A stretch of 24,969 nt of DNA, from positions 1 to 24,969 of IMG/VR virus record IMGVR_UViG_3300030406_000208; one strand, written 5' to 3'. Source of the DNA: a virus. Numbering within the stretch: position 1 is the stretch's first letter; each line of letters begins with the position of its first letter. The notes beneath the pieces were generated by a model. The model was not told the DNA's origin. It was given only the letters and a program-made list of their open reading frames with translations, and ran no database searches. The position numbers were made by a program, and so were the translations under genes. Positions 16,401-22,767 of the stretch are shown piece by piece.

Positions 16401-16459
16401 TTTGGCATACCAGTGGGCTGAACGAAAACACCTCTTCCTTTTGTTTTTTGGAAAGCCAT
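13409..16459 (-). CDS. gp15-like internal (ejection) virion protein
   Basis: The 1016-residue product is almost entirely helical, with many Lys, Glu and Gln and few cysteines. It lies between a small gp14-like protein and the gp16-like protein, as gp15 does in T7 (747 residues there). The N-terminus is GVFVQPTGMPNLSGF, a low-complexity opening often seen in podovirus internal proteins. By position it should be part of the internal core and of the channel built through the periplasm during DNA entry. Similarity to T7 gp15 itself is not visible by eye, so the call is mainly from order, size and composition. It is coupled at both ends (TGATG upstream, TAATG downstream). Confidence 0.72.
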   Translation of the reverse strand: MAFQKTKGRGVFVQPTGMPNLSGFSQAAAEYANIAKLGMSIGTNERQREFNDAIREAEIQGKTSGVKRDADGNLKPLVNFEYAKAAEMYSDKEKDAVLKAYKTAAIGAYTSQAVSGIYSAANESYLANSNDPDAIEASMQGYMSSLSKMDQDIYLKLAPKAEAAFLEVKNRAAAKQQQEAEETSRVFFGEHFDQNMRQLGNLIAVGSSGEPNDDAAFADRFSELQEEQEQILENLATFGATPTQIQQLRELQGNHLAIRAGQSHIDRVFTATQSYEKTLTAISKIVAEAPDDVNIDVLRQSLDAHAADLVNIQNQRKKEEGENRENIYQAISREIYLKEVGSEGKKSVAEMLADPQHPIHNLEGTQIGSLLSIDDADRKEYANNIYNEEFAFLQNWRTIKGTDFEKNLLSRFFSIRDLYEKGLVDFGKYEAARVAYLEYEDDKFVKPERDTLTGYVSKELSKASSYLRPPEFWAAKKPDLIAAGVIGPKSLKYKNEQSYNDALFKYAVDYRKQENERIEGSAALRKAQAGLKLGKTEIDALNKFTPNYKAIMPDNSVRPIDFFPVLENGEEDIEHFLASVDAVDRYANETGGQLHPSAKEIVDNLVNTPELADKAKRIVGQIVTGISATESITQEEALYDLIAINDLDNKTTSALMMATKLSPELAVDAIKALDSVDTNRGLNALLPTRADGVSLDEATDELFDTTFREAMTGHNWWKLLNPKISSMRQQQLIEFAESADINLNDLGQAVILDPDVRSAVKGIFLERVAHVKGQGDAKEIMRQALVKVGKRFGYEENRQTGEIYLVERPIMDFAQATIPSMRIGGRNQPMFTLTREMIDTDFVEKWFARGTPGLRNPRLDEAMRSVSDYGNLYRSDLTFHANINFGSQQTYTVILTDHYGNPTVVDTDYKWEFASSIQAPHYEQVMNRMKTERGKEFWSMMGLFDRSLLQNNMEQYSKRASDRSLMGIVRKLDELRILTHEGAPQSFIDGMGQPFNKEEIEDVMEAYQSWVSLGYY

Positions 16460-16893
16460 CAGCCTGTTTTCACCCCACCACCTGTTTGAATGTCATAAAT
16501 GCTAGCTGCTGTTTTAGCATAAGCACCAAGACGTATCGCCTTGCCTTTCTCTCTAGCACCTGATGCGCTTAACTCATATTTACGCCTATTGCTCATACCC
16601 ATAAGTTTAATCGCATTTATATCTTTTTTGGCTAATCTTTCTTCATCATTTCTTAACGCAGTGACTGATTGAGATGTTCCTAATGCCACACCTTGGCTAG
16701 ACATAGCAGAACCTAATGAAGCCAACTGTTTTCTAAGTTGAGTATCACGCTCTAATGCTTGTTGATCAGCTTGAATGGAAGCCATCTCAGCTTGCTCTTT
16801 ATAAGCTTGCTCTTCCATTTTAGCTGCACCAGCCGCTTTATTAGCTGCTGCTAAACCAAGGAATACACTAGCAATTTGCATTTGTACGCCCAT
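16459..16893 (-). CDS. gp14-like internal virion protein
   Basis: The 144-residue product has a hydrophobic, Ala/Gly-rich N-terminal segment (about residues 6-24, IASVFLGLAAANKAAGAA). A long Gln/Glu/Ala helix follows (25-60), then the motif GSAMSSQGVALGTSQSV (about 61-77), which I recognise from gp14-type internal proteins of T7-like and other podoviruses. T7 gp14 is the component that reaches the outer membrane early in ejection. The gene order (tail tubular B, this gene, gp15-like, gp16-like) is that of T7. The start ATG overlaps the upstream stop by one base (TAATG); an alternative ATG four codons later is possible. Confidence 0.76.
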   Translation of the reverse strand: MGVQMQIASVFLGLAAANKAAGAAKMEEQAYKEQAEMASIQADQQALERDTQLRKQLASLGSAMSSQGVALGTSQSVTALRNDEERLAKKDINAIKLMGMSNRRKYELSASGAREKGKAIRLGAYAKTAASIYDIQTGGGVKTG

Positions 16894-18821
16894 TACACTT
16901 CTACCTCTAGCAATAGGCCATTGATTGTGAGTGGCAATGGCTGATCTTGTGTTATTGTCACTGTACCTTCTTTACCCCAACCCAGTAAATAAACTTCCTT
17001 ACGCTCAGTAAGTGGAGTTGGCTCAAGAGAGAAATCATCTGTAACTCTTCTTATGAGAATGCTTGTGCCTTTTGTTTTAACATCAAGCGTTTCGTTTAAG
17101 TCAAGAACAGCACGGACAACCCTACGTTTCTGTCCAACTGATATACCATCACTTAACTGAAACTCAGGAGGAAGCGTTGTAAGTTCTGGTGTAAAGTTAA
17201 GCCCTATTTCAACGCTGGTAACAGCATCTGTAAGTGTGAGTTGACCACTTCCATTTGTTGTATAAGTACCCATAGAATAGTTGCCAGACTTAACAACAAC
17301 TTCAGTGTTAGGCAAATGAGCAACTGTCCAGTTTTTTGTTGCTGAACCAGTTTGCTTAGATGCAGAATCGGTGTGATATGTATTATCCAAAAGCTCTAAG
17401 GTTGTAACTGTTGAACTATTAATAGTTCTTTCGACAATAGAATAAACCTGTCGGTTTACATTAACTAAATTCTTAAAATTACCTTGTGTTGACCACTCAC
17501 ACCAACCTTGTAGCTGTTCTTTACGAATTGACATAAACACAGGCATCTTGCCATCGCTATTAACAAGATAAAGATAAGCTTCTACTTGGTCTTGTGCTTC
17601 ACGCTGAGAAACCATTTGAGAAGGCACACCTATTATGTGCGGTGACAGTAAAGTAAGTGCATCAGCATTATATGCTTGGCTTACATCAGAGTATACAAAT
17701 TCCCTAACTGCTCCCTTAGACTTAGTAAGAAAAACCAAAGCACCATCAAAATCAGAAGCAACAACCTCTCCGCTGCCGTAAGAAGTTTGTTTTTTAACTG
17801 ATATAGTAGCTGGGGTAAGTGGTCTGTTTTCTGAAGTTGGAACATATAATTCTTGCTCCGATGTAAATATAACCAGATGTCTAAATGAAGCCAAAGACTT
17901 GATTTCTGATATTTGATTTTCAGCTATCTGCACTTGTATAGATTCATCATCTAATCCAGTGCCAATATCAAAATTGAAAAACTCTCCGGCTTTAGACATA
18001 AATAAATGGTTAGGTAAATCTCTTGACCCACCAAATATTAATCTCTGATCATGGAATGTAACAGAACGAGCAAAACCTTTTCTTGTAGAAAAAACTTGCT
18101 CTCTAAATGTATCTCTTGCATTTGTATTAGCTATTGCAGCACTCAGGGTTCCAGTAACATTCTGGGCATCTGTAAAGCCAGTAATCGATATATGAACAAT
18201 AGTTCCGGCAGAATCTGTAAACTCTATTTTTTCACCAACCATATTGCTGCTAAATAAACTTGCACTTGCTTGGAAATTTTGCGAGGCAGTAGTGGTTGCA
18301 GCGGGGGTTATGGTGATTGATGGAGCAGAAAACCTAAAGAATGGTTGTAATGTTTTACCATCAGAAACATCAAAAGCATAATCAGTTCTGGCAAAAGTAT
18401 CTACTGCTGTACGAGTAAGCTTTTGCATAGCCATATCTTTATGCACAACAATCATTGTGTCACCAGACTGAGATACTCTTAACTCACCAATCATAGCAGT
18501 TGTCCAAGGACATCCTGTTATTGTCTGGGTGATTACTGTTGGTGCAGTAACATCTATTACTTCTAATTTTGTATTTGAGAAAAGCAGTATATAAGCTTCA
18601 TCCTCATCGAAGATATAAGCTTCAGACTGATAAGTTGTGTTAGTCAGTGTTTGGAGAAAACGGAAACCACCTCTACGCCTTATACCACCCTGAGATAGCA
18701 TACGAAAGTTACGAAGCTTCTTAGTGCCGTTTTTATAAGCGTTAGCATCAACCCTTGAAGACAGTAAGGGCGTTAGCTCTCCTGACGTAAAGTTGGTGTA
18801 GAACTGACGAAGCAGTGCCAT
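16893..18821 (-). CDS. Tail tubular protein B-like (nozzle) protein
   Basis: The 642-residue product starts FYTNFTSGELTPLLSSRVD with YKNGTKKLRNF and GGIRRRGGFRF (about residues 8-55), the conserved opening of podovirus tail tubular B/nozzle proteins related to T7 gp12 (794 residues there). The rest is beta-rich, with RLIFGGSRDLPNHLFMSKAGEFFNF (about 260-284 in shortened form: RLIFGGSR and LFMSKAGEFFNF) typical of the family's propeller domain. The protein forms the end of the short tail. It follows the tail tubular A-like gene by 3 bases and is coupled to the gp14-like gene. Confidence 0.86.
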   Translation of the reverse strand: MALLRQFYTNFTSGELTPLLSSRVDANAYKNGTKKLRNFRMLSQGGIRRRGGFRFLQTLTNTTYQSEAYIFDEDEAYILLFSNTKLEVIDVTAPTVITQTITGCPWTTAMIGELRVSQSGDTMIVVHKDMAMQKLTRTAVDTFARTDYAFDVSDGKTLQPFFRFSAPSITITPAATTTASQNFQASASLFSSNMVGEKIEFTDSAGTIVHISITGFTDAQNVTGTLSAAIANTNARDTFREQVFSTRKGFARSVTFHDQRLIFGGSRDLPNHLFMSKAGEFFNFDIGTGLDDESIQVQIAENQISEIKSLASFRHLVIFTSEQELYVPTSENRPLTPATISVKKQTSYGSGEVVASDFDGALVFLTKSKGAVREFVYSDVSQAYNADALTLLSPHIIGVPSQMVSQREAQDQVEAYLYLVNSDGKMPVFMSIRKEQLQGWCEWSTQGNFKNLVNVNRQVYSIVERTINSSTVTTLELLDNTYHTDSASKQTGSATKNWTVAHLPNTEVVVKSGNYSMGTYTTNGSGQLTLTDAVTSVEIGLNFTPELTTLPPEFQLSDGISVGQKRRVVRAVLDLNETLDVKTKGTSILIRRVTDDFSLEPTPLTERKEVYLLGWGKEGTVTITQDQPLPLTINGLLLEVEV

Positions 18822-18824
18822 TCA

Positions 18825-19445
18825 TTATGTGCCTTCTATGTTTTGATAAATACCGCTACCAAGTCTGGCACGATGGTATCTGCTTAATCTTAGATTTTGA
18901 TTAGTTACCTGTTGTGAATCCCTGGCTTTGGCTCTTCTAAACTGGCCTTCTGCAAGCTGTGTATAAGACTGAGCAATATCTCCCTTGCGAGTAACAGACA
19001 AGGCAAAAACAGAAGCCAATCTAAATATAACCCACATAGTAAATGTAGGAGGCCAATACTGAGTTTCTGGTCTAAACACATAATTTAGAACAACATTATC
19101 ATCTTCCTCTGCATTGATATAAACATACCTTTCGTAAATATCATAAGACTGAGGAACATCATCAATGGTCACAGTTTGAACTTGTATAACTTCAGGATTA
19201 GTTGGCAATGCGTACGCAGCATCCCACCTGTCTACAGGAACATCTGAAAGCCTAGATAATGTCTTTTGACCTGTTGCAAAATTCCATGTGTGCTGACCAA
19301 GACAATCACTAACAACATCCTCAAATATTGTATTAGCAACAAGTGCTTCATCAGTATTATCTGTAAATGAAGTCAAAGGCTCTAGCCCGATCATGACCAT
19401 AGCCTTTTGTGCAACCTCAATATCTGTAGATGGAGTTGTTGGCAT
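18825..19445 (-). CDS. Tail tubular protein A-like (head-tail adaptor) protein
   Basis: The 206-residue product has the usual size of podovirus tail tubular A/gatekeeper proteins (T7 gp11, 196 residues). Features are an N-terminal helix EVAQKAMVMIGLEP, then HTWNFAT (about 52-58), WDAAYALPTNPEVIQV (about 74-89), YVYINAEEDDNVVLNYVFR, and a C-terminal helical part with FVQ-like AEGQFRRAKARDSQ. It forms the ring between portal and nozzle. The start ATG overlaps by one base a possible 14-codon ORF upstream (TAATG), and the tail tubular B-like gene follows almost immediately. Confidence 0.84.
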   Translation of the reverse strand: MPTTPSTDIEVAQKAMVMIGLEPLTSFTDNTDEALVANTIFEDVVSDCLGQHTWNFATGQKTLSRLSDVPVDRWDAAYALPTNPEVIQVQTVTIDDVPQSYDIYERYVYINAEEDDNVVLNYVFRPETQYWPPTFTMWVIFRLASVFALSVTRKGDIAQSYTQLAEGQFRRAKARDSQQVTNQNLRLSRYHRARLGSGIYQNIEGT

Positions 19446-19489
19446 TAGTAACCTCTACCGCCTTTACGCCCCTTTTTCTTTGTTTTCAT
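19445..19489 (-). CDS. Possible 14-residue basic peptide ORF upstream of tail tubular A
   Basis: The ORF MKTKKKGRKGGRGY starts at ATG 19489 with AGGAAAG upstream and ends in a TAA that overlaps the tail tubular A start (TAATG). It lies out of frame inside the end of the 43-residue ORF at 19464-19595. Of its 14 residues, 7 are Lys or Arg. It may be a real minigene, or simply a leader whose translation brings ribosomes to the next start, since no good ribosome binding site otherwise precedes that ATG. The size makes the call tentative. Confidence 0.35.
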   Translation of the reverse strand: MKTKKKGRKGGRGY

Positions 19490-19595
19490 TTTTCTTTCCT
19501 TTCTTAGCAGCTAGGATTTTCTTTTGAAGTGCTGGTGGAAGAGTCTTCTGTTTTTTACTTAAACCATTACCACCATTTTTACCCATATGTTTCAT
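19464..19595 (-). CDS. Tiny basic protein (43 aa), unknown function
   Basis: The ORF of 43 codons starts at ATG 19595, inside the stop of the preceding tiny gene (ATGA overlap), with AAGGG 6 bases upstream. It encodes KNGGNGLSKKQKTLPPALQK followed by a Lys-rich tail (KKILAAKKGKKNE). About a third of its residues are Lys, with no Cys and little hydrophobic content. The LSKKQKTLPPALQKKI core recalls tiny proteins I have seen named only as hypothetical in marine phages. Nucleic-acid or capsid-interior binding is a guess from charge. An internal ATG at 19586 is an alternative start. Confidence 0.62.
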   Translation of the reverse strand: MKHMGKNGGNGLSKKQKTLPPALQKKILAAKKGKKNENKEKGA

Positions 19596-19720
19596 GTTAC
19601 ACCCTTTCCAAGAGTAACGCCCTTACCAAAAGTTACTTTATGGCCTTTGACCATTTTCGTTTTTAGCTTGGGTGAAGGGGCAGCTTTCACTGCCTCCTTC
19701 TTTGTAGGTTTCTTAGCCAT
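19592..19720 (-). CDS. Tiny basic protein (42 aa), unknown function
   Basis: The ORF of 42 codons starts at ATG 19720, which overlaps the upstream stop by one base (TAATG), and ends in TGA overlapping the next start. The product begins MAKKPTKKEAVKAA and ends with the near-repeat FGKGVTLGKGVT. It is strongly basic, has no Cys or Trp and is probably disordered at the N-terminus. The tight coupling on both sides and clean frame support a real gene, although it is very short. It is one of three consecutive tiny basic ORFs between the 86-residue virion candidate and tail tubular A. Confidence 0.62.
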   Translation of the reverse strand: MAKKPTKKEAVKAAPSPKLKTKMVKGHKVTFGKGVTLGKGVT

Positions 19721-19980
19721 TATCGACTATCTGTTGCCAAGCTGACGACATCGCCTGTATCAACCACGCCACCTGAGTTGCTCAAAACATTAACAATGCC
19801 AAAACCATTTGATGAGTTTACGAAGATAACATCTCCTACATTCATCTCTGATGAGGCTTCATTAAAGTAACCAGCAGTATCAATAGTGTTACTATTGTCT
19901 GCTGTTGAGACATAGTGCCAAATGTGAAAGCCGTTGCCGCTGTAATTGACAAGAGAAAGATTTGCTTTTGCGAATGCCAT
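19720..19980 (-). CDS. Small beta-rich protein next to capsid, candidate virion protein
   Basis: The 86-residue product is beta-rich (GNGFHIWHYVSTAD, then YFNEASSEMNVGDVIFV) and acidic to neutral. It directly follows the capsid gene with a TAGGAG-N6-ATG junction, in which the capsid stop codon is... not involved; the TAG belongs to the capsid ORF end at 19990-19992. In marine podoviruses a protein of this size and pattern, with 'YFNxAxxxxNVGD', commonly follows the capsid gene, from memory. A capsid decoration or cement protein is a reasonable inference from location and fold, but no domain is recognised for certain. Confidence 0.66.
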   Translation of the reverse strand: MAFAKANLSLVNYSGNGFHIWHYVSTADNSNTIDTAGYFNEASSEMNVGDVIFVNSSNGFGIVNVLSNSGGVVDTGDVVSLATDSR

Positions 19981-19989
19981 AATTCTCTC

Positions 19990-20829
19990 CTAATTTTTCA
20001 GCTCAAGTTCAAAGCAACCTTCAGCATCGATTAAGGTCGCATTCATTTGCATTTTATTTAATACAAAGTATGAGTCCTTATCGTTGTGATATTGCATATT
20101 AGAACTTACGTCTGCACCAATAGCGTGACCAACGGAACCAGAATGATAAGCAAAACACTTCTTGTGTGTTGTGCCAGCAGCACCTGATCCATTTGTGCCA
20201 TCTAAACCTGAGAACGGCATCCACATAAAGCCAAGCCAGTTTTTAGCTGTCATAGCATTTTTGAATGGCAGTTCAGCTTCTCCGACATAGTTTGTTCTTG
20301 AGAACTCATCAATGTCTAGTAGCTGTGACCACTGTTCCCATCCGACAACAACATAACGCTGACCATCATCAGGAACACTGTTATTGCCAAAAAGCTCCAT
20401 AAGACCGAAAGCCCAAGCCAATGTAATACCATTAGATGTTTCATTATGTGTTGAAGTTGTTGCGTCCATAGCCGCAAGAATCAGGTCATCTGTCTTACGA
20501 CCAAGTGCATAAGCACCTGACTGTTGAGCAACAAGCATTTCGTCATGGTTAATGCGTAGCTGATCTAAATCATCTATCCATTCACCTGCGAAAAAATCCT
20601 CAACGGTTACGGAAACATTTGTGTGTGCAATGTTCATAGGAGCGACATTACCGTGTCTCGCCTTGGACGTTGCAAAACCCTTACCGATTTTTTGAAACGT
20701 GGTTTTGTTCTTAACACCGTTCACTGTGCGAACAGTATTACGAAGCTTTGACCCCATGCGCTGATACGCCATGTGGACGCCAGATTCAAACTCCTCGATA
20801 AAGGAGGTAGAAATAGTTGGTGTTGCCAT
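19990..20829 (-). CDS. Major capsid protein
   Basis: The 279-residue product is the likely shell protein. It is encoded directly after the scaffold and before the tail genes, starts behind the strongest ribosome binding site in the window (AAGGAGG, 5-6 bases from ATG), and follows the only sizeable gap in the leftward arm. Sequence features that fit a podovirus-type HK97-fold capsid are FIEEFESGVHMAYQRMGSKL (N-terminal helix), FQKIGKGFA, DLDQLRINHDEML (about residues 86-98) and VVVGWEQWSQLLDIDEFSRTN (shortened: VVVGWEQW and DIDEFSR). It has three cysteines at most. Copies assemble around the scaffold to form the icosahedral head. Confidence 0.82.
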   Translation of the reverse strand: MATPTISTSFIEEFESGVHMAYQRMGSKLRNTVRTVNGVKNKTTFQKIGKGFATSKARHGNVAPMNIAHTNVSVTVEDFFAGEWIDDLDQLRINHDEMLVAQQSGAYALGRKTDDLILAAMDATTSTHNETSNGITLAWAFGLMELFGNNSVPDDGQRYVVVGWEQWSQLLDIDEFSRTNYVGEAELPFKNAMTAKNWLGFMWMPFSGLDGTNGSGAAGTTHKKCFAYHSGSVGHAIGADVSSNMQYHNDKDSYFVLNKMQMNATLIDAEGCFELELKN

Positions 20830-20966
20830 AACACCCTCCTTTTACAAGTTACACTACATTTGTTCTATCTGGTTATCCATCAACGCAGGGTCCGAAGATT
20901 ATCCATTGCCTTTGGGCCTTCTAGTAACATTACATTTTCACAACTAAACGCTTTAGAAAATTCACA
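20830..20966 (-). promoter_or_regulatory. 137-base non-coding gap before the capsid gene, possible promoter region
   Basis: This is the only gap longer than about 10 bases in the leftward arm. On the minus strand it contains two of three copies of ATGGATAA and a small inverted repeat CTAAA-GCG-TTTAG at 20944-20956. A weak sigma70-like pair is also present: TTACTA, 18 bases, GATAAT, with GATAAT at about 20898-20903. It ends in the strong AAGGAGG of the capsid gene. A separate promoter or RNA-processing site for capsid is plausible, but the -35 match is only 3 of 6 and a phage polymerase promoter could not be recognised. Confidence 0.35.
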
Positions 20967-20974
20967 TTATCCAT
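20873..20974. repeat. Three direct copies of TTATCCAT around the capsid leader
   Basis: The 8-base word TTATCCAT (ATGGATAA on the transcribed strand) occurs at 20873-20880, 20899-20906 and 20967-20974. The last copy covers the end of the scaffold gene, including its stop codon. The flanks differ, so the copies are not part of a longer duplication. They could be operator-like sites, or the two gap copies could have arisen from the scaffold end. Chance cannot be excluded for a word this short. Confidence 0.45.
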
Positions 20975-21722
20975 TACGTCTGCTGTACTGAGCAAAACCC
21001 TGACGCACTTTTTGAATAAACGCAGGGTCTTTATCCTTCCAGTATTTCGGGTCGTTCTGCATTGACCTTAAATCATCAATGCTAAGAACCTCCTGAAATT
21101 CTGTATCGGAAGTCATGTTAAACTGAGGCTGACCATTCAGTTCCATCAGTTCTTCAAATAGTTGAACCATACCAGCAGAAGCTGGAATATTAGCAAATAC
21201 CTGATATGCATCTTCACTAAGATTCTGATGCGCCCATGAATCTGCTCTTTCTAAACGTTTGTCAGCATACTCGCCAAGAGCTTCTGACTCTACATTCCAA
21301 TCAGGTCCACGAGTAGCATCTACTTGTATATATTCATTCATAAGCCCATCAAATTCTTCTTGGGATAAACCATAAGAATGTGCTGTGGCACGAAACCAAT
21401 CTACCATAGGATCATCATCTGCTACAGAATACTCTACACCTTCTGGTGCATTAAAGTTCAATTCATAATCGGCAGGGCTAATAGGCGCACTGCTGGTAGC
21501 TTCCTCATTGAGTTCACCAACAATTTGATTGCGTAGTTCTTCTTTGCGTGTGTAAAAAGCACGTTCTAATTCCTGATAGCTATTCGCTAGTTCTTCTGGA
21601 CGCTCAAACTTCTCTGGAAGCCAATCAGGTCTTTCTTGAGTAACTTCTTGAGGTTGCTCCGACTCTCCAGCCTGAACCTCTTCAGTTTGTGCTTCTGCGT
21701 TTTCTTGTAGTTCTTCTGACAT
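20967..21722 (-). CDS. Scaffold (capsid assembly) protein
   Basis: The 251-residue product lies between portal and capsid, as scaffold genes do, and has their composition. It has a disordered acidic N-terminus (residues 1-32, rich in Glu and Gln), the motif RPDWLPEKFERPEELANSY (about 31-49) typical of phage scaffolds, long helices, and a basic C-terminal end (VRQGFAQYSRRNG) that in known scaffolds binds the capsid protein. It should shape the procapsid and be released before packaging. ATG 21722 (MSEELQE) is preferred over ATG 21734 because it overlaps the upstream stop by one base (TAATG). Confidence 0.84.
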   Translation of the reverse strand: MSEELQENAEAQTEEVQAGESEQPQEVTQERPDWLPEKFERPEELANSYQELERAFYTRKEELRNQIVGELNEEATSSAPISPADYELNFNAPEGVEYSVADDDPMVDWFRATAHSYGLSQEEFDGLMNEYIQVDATRGPDWNVESEALGEYADKRLERADSWAHQNLSEDAYQVFANIPASAGMVQLFEELMELNGQPQFNMTSDTEFQEVLSIDDLRSMQNDPKYWKDKDPAFIQKVRQGFAQYSRRNG

Positions 21723-21991
21723 TAACAATCCCACTTCCTTAGTGCTTTGTTGATACGGCTGTTAGGGTCATTAGCCGTCTTTTTAGATGTAAGCTTCTTT
21801 TTCATACCCATCATACGCTTACAAAAGCTTTTACGTCTAGCTGCGGCTTTTGGCGAACGCTTTGCTTCTTTAGCAGATACAGGTCTCTTGATGTTCTTCC
21901 CTTGCCTACGAAGGCTTGCTCTGCCTTTAGCGTTAAGACCTCCTTTTGGGTCTTTGCCTTCCTTGCGTTGCCATGCTGGTGATTTAGCCAT
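21722..21991 (-). CDS. Small basic conserved phage protein (89 aa)
   Basis: The product opens with SPAWQRKEGKDPKGGLNAKG (residues 4-23), a conserved motif of small proteins found near portal and capsid genes in many marine phages and named only as unknown. The rest is Lys/Arg-rich (RRKSFCKRMMGMKKK, about 52-66), with two cysteines and a terminal WDC. No enzymatic motif is seen. The start abuts the preceding TAG, with AGGA 5 bases before the ATG, and the stop overlaps the scaffold start. High charge and position suggest an assembly or DNA-contact role inside the head, which is inference. Confidence 0.72.
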   Translation of the reverse strand: MAKSPAWQRKEGKDPKGGLNAKGRASLRRQGKNIKRPVSAKEAKRSPKAAARRKSFCKRMMGMKKKLTSKKTANDPNSRINKALRKWDC

Positions 21992-22225
21992 CTACGTCCT
22001 CGCATAAGTAGGTTTCTTGCCACCACCACTAGGATTGGTAGCACGTTTACGTCTAACCGCTGCTGTCTTCTGTGCTTTAGTCATAGATGCAGCTTTAGAT
22101 GCTGGTACACATTTTGGGTATTTCCTACCATCACCCATTTTTCTACCACACTTTGGATGACTTCCATCTTTGTTCTTGGTAGATATATCACGCCAATCTT
22201 CATTAAACCACTTGGTTAGACTCAT
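21992..22225 (-). CDS. Small basic protein with KWF/CGR/YPKC motifs
   Basis: The 77-residue product has LTKWFNEDWRDIS (residues 3-15), KCGRK with C26 and KYPKCVP with C39, then a Lys/Arg/Ala-rich tail. This pattern defines a family of unknown function that I recall from marine phages and also from large algal viruses. The two cysteines with H23 could hold a metal, which is a guess. The start overlaps the upstream stop in ATGA, and the stop is followed directly by the next ATG. It is one of four consecutive small proteins between the portal-proximal 85-aa gene and scaffold. Confidence 0.7.
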   Translation of the reverse strand: MSLTKWFNEDWRDISTKNKDGSHPKCGRKMGDGRKYPKCVPASKAASMTKAQKTAAVRRKRATNPSGGGKKPTYART

Positions 22226-22362
22226 GCGTATCTGCCGCCCATTTTCTTATATTGCTGAACAAGCTGACCTGATGCATATGCACTAGGCCATTTCTTTACT
22301 CTTGCCTTTACTATAGCTTTTGCTTTTGCATATAACTTTGGATTCGTTGGTTTACCAGCCAT
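22222..22362 (-). CDS. Tiny protein with WPSAYAS motif (46 aa)
   Basis: The 46-codon ORF starts at ATG 22362, overlapping the upstream TAA by one base (TAATG), and its TGA overlaps the next start (ATGA). The product contains NPKLYAKAK (residues 7-15), KKWPSAYASGQLVQQYKKMGG (about 23-43; core WPSAYAS) and ends GRYA. This compact helical family is shared by phages and large algal viruses; I believe it corresponds to a DUF (possibly DUF5872), but the number is from memory. It is basic, with no Cys. The function is unknown. Confidence 0.72.
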   Translation of the reverse strand: MAGKPTNPKLYAKAKAIVKARVKKWPSAYASGQLVQQYKKMGGRYA

Positions 22363-22517
22363 TACTTACCTACCTTCTTCATAGCCAACTTGTGTGCCTG
22401 TGTGAATGTGCTGCCATCCATCATTTTTTTTGTCATAAAATCCATGTGCTTTTTGGTATGATGCTCAGAGTGACGCTTCATTGTAGCTTTCTGTCTTTTT
22501 GTAAGTTCTTTAGTCAT
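22362..22517 (-). CDS. Tiny His/Lys/Met-rich protein (51 aa)
   Basis: The 51-codon ORF starts at ATG 22517 and overlaps the 85-aa upstream gene by 8 bases. The product has LTKRQKATMKRHSEHHTKKH (residues 5-24), then MDFMTKKMMDGSTFTQAHKLAMKKVGK. Small proteins with 'H-x2-HHT-x-KHM ... FTxAHxxAxKxVGK' occur beside phage portal genes, from memory, with no known function. Four histidines lie within residues 16-24 and six are in the whole protein, so metal binding is conceivable. The predicted fold is two helices. Confidence 0.7.
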   Translation of the reverse strand: MTKELTKRQKATMKRHSEHHTKKHMDFMTKKMMDGSTFTQAHKLAMKKVGK

Positions 22518-22767
22518 GCTGCTTTCTACCCTTTTCACACCTAGCTTTCATAACCGCAACCACCCATCTAGCACCTTCAGCATGAGCTAGAGTTTCGATT
22601 CCAGTTCCCGCAGGATATATGTTATTCGTTGTGATCGACTCCAAGTATTGTAAAAAATCTTTTCCGATACCGCTGCCGAACAAACCATAGGCCTTACTAT
22701 TAAGGTCTTCGTCAACTTCTTTGCGATACCCACGACCATCGATTGAGACATTTATTTTCTCCTTCAT
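22510..22767 (-). CDS. Small portal-proximal protein, Bbp19-like pattern
   Basis: The 85-residue product has LFGSGIGKDFLQYLESIT (about residues 29-46), a variable loop with a proline, and LAHAEGARWVVAVMK (about 60-74). This two-helix pattern, 'G...FL.YL...T ... EG.R..V..I', resembles the Bbp19 family of small phage structural proteins located next to portal genes. The start overlaps the portal stop in ATGA. A role as a minor head component is likely by position; the family call is by eye only. Confidence 0.62.
   Translation of the reverse strand: MKEKINVSIDGRGYRKEVDEDLNSKAYGLFGSGIGKDFLQYLESITTNNIYPAGTGIETLAHAEGARWVVAVMKARCEKGRKQHD

Noticed and set aside
20944-20956. Hairpin CTAAA-GCG-TTTAG as a terminator after scaffold
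   Set aside because: The stem has only five mostly A/T pairs and is not followed by a clean T-run on the transcribed strand.
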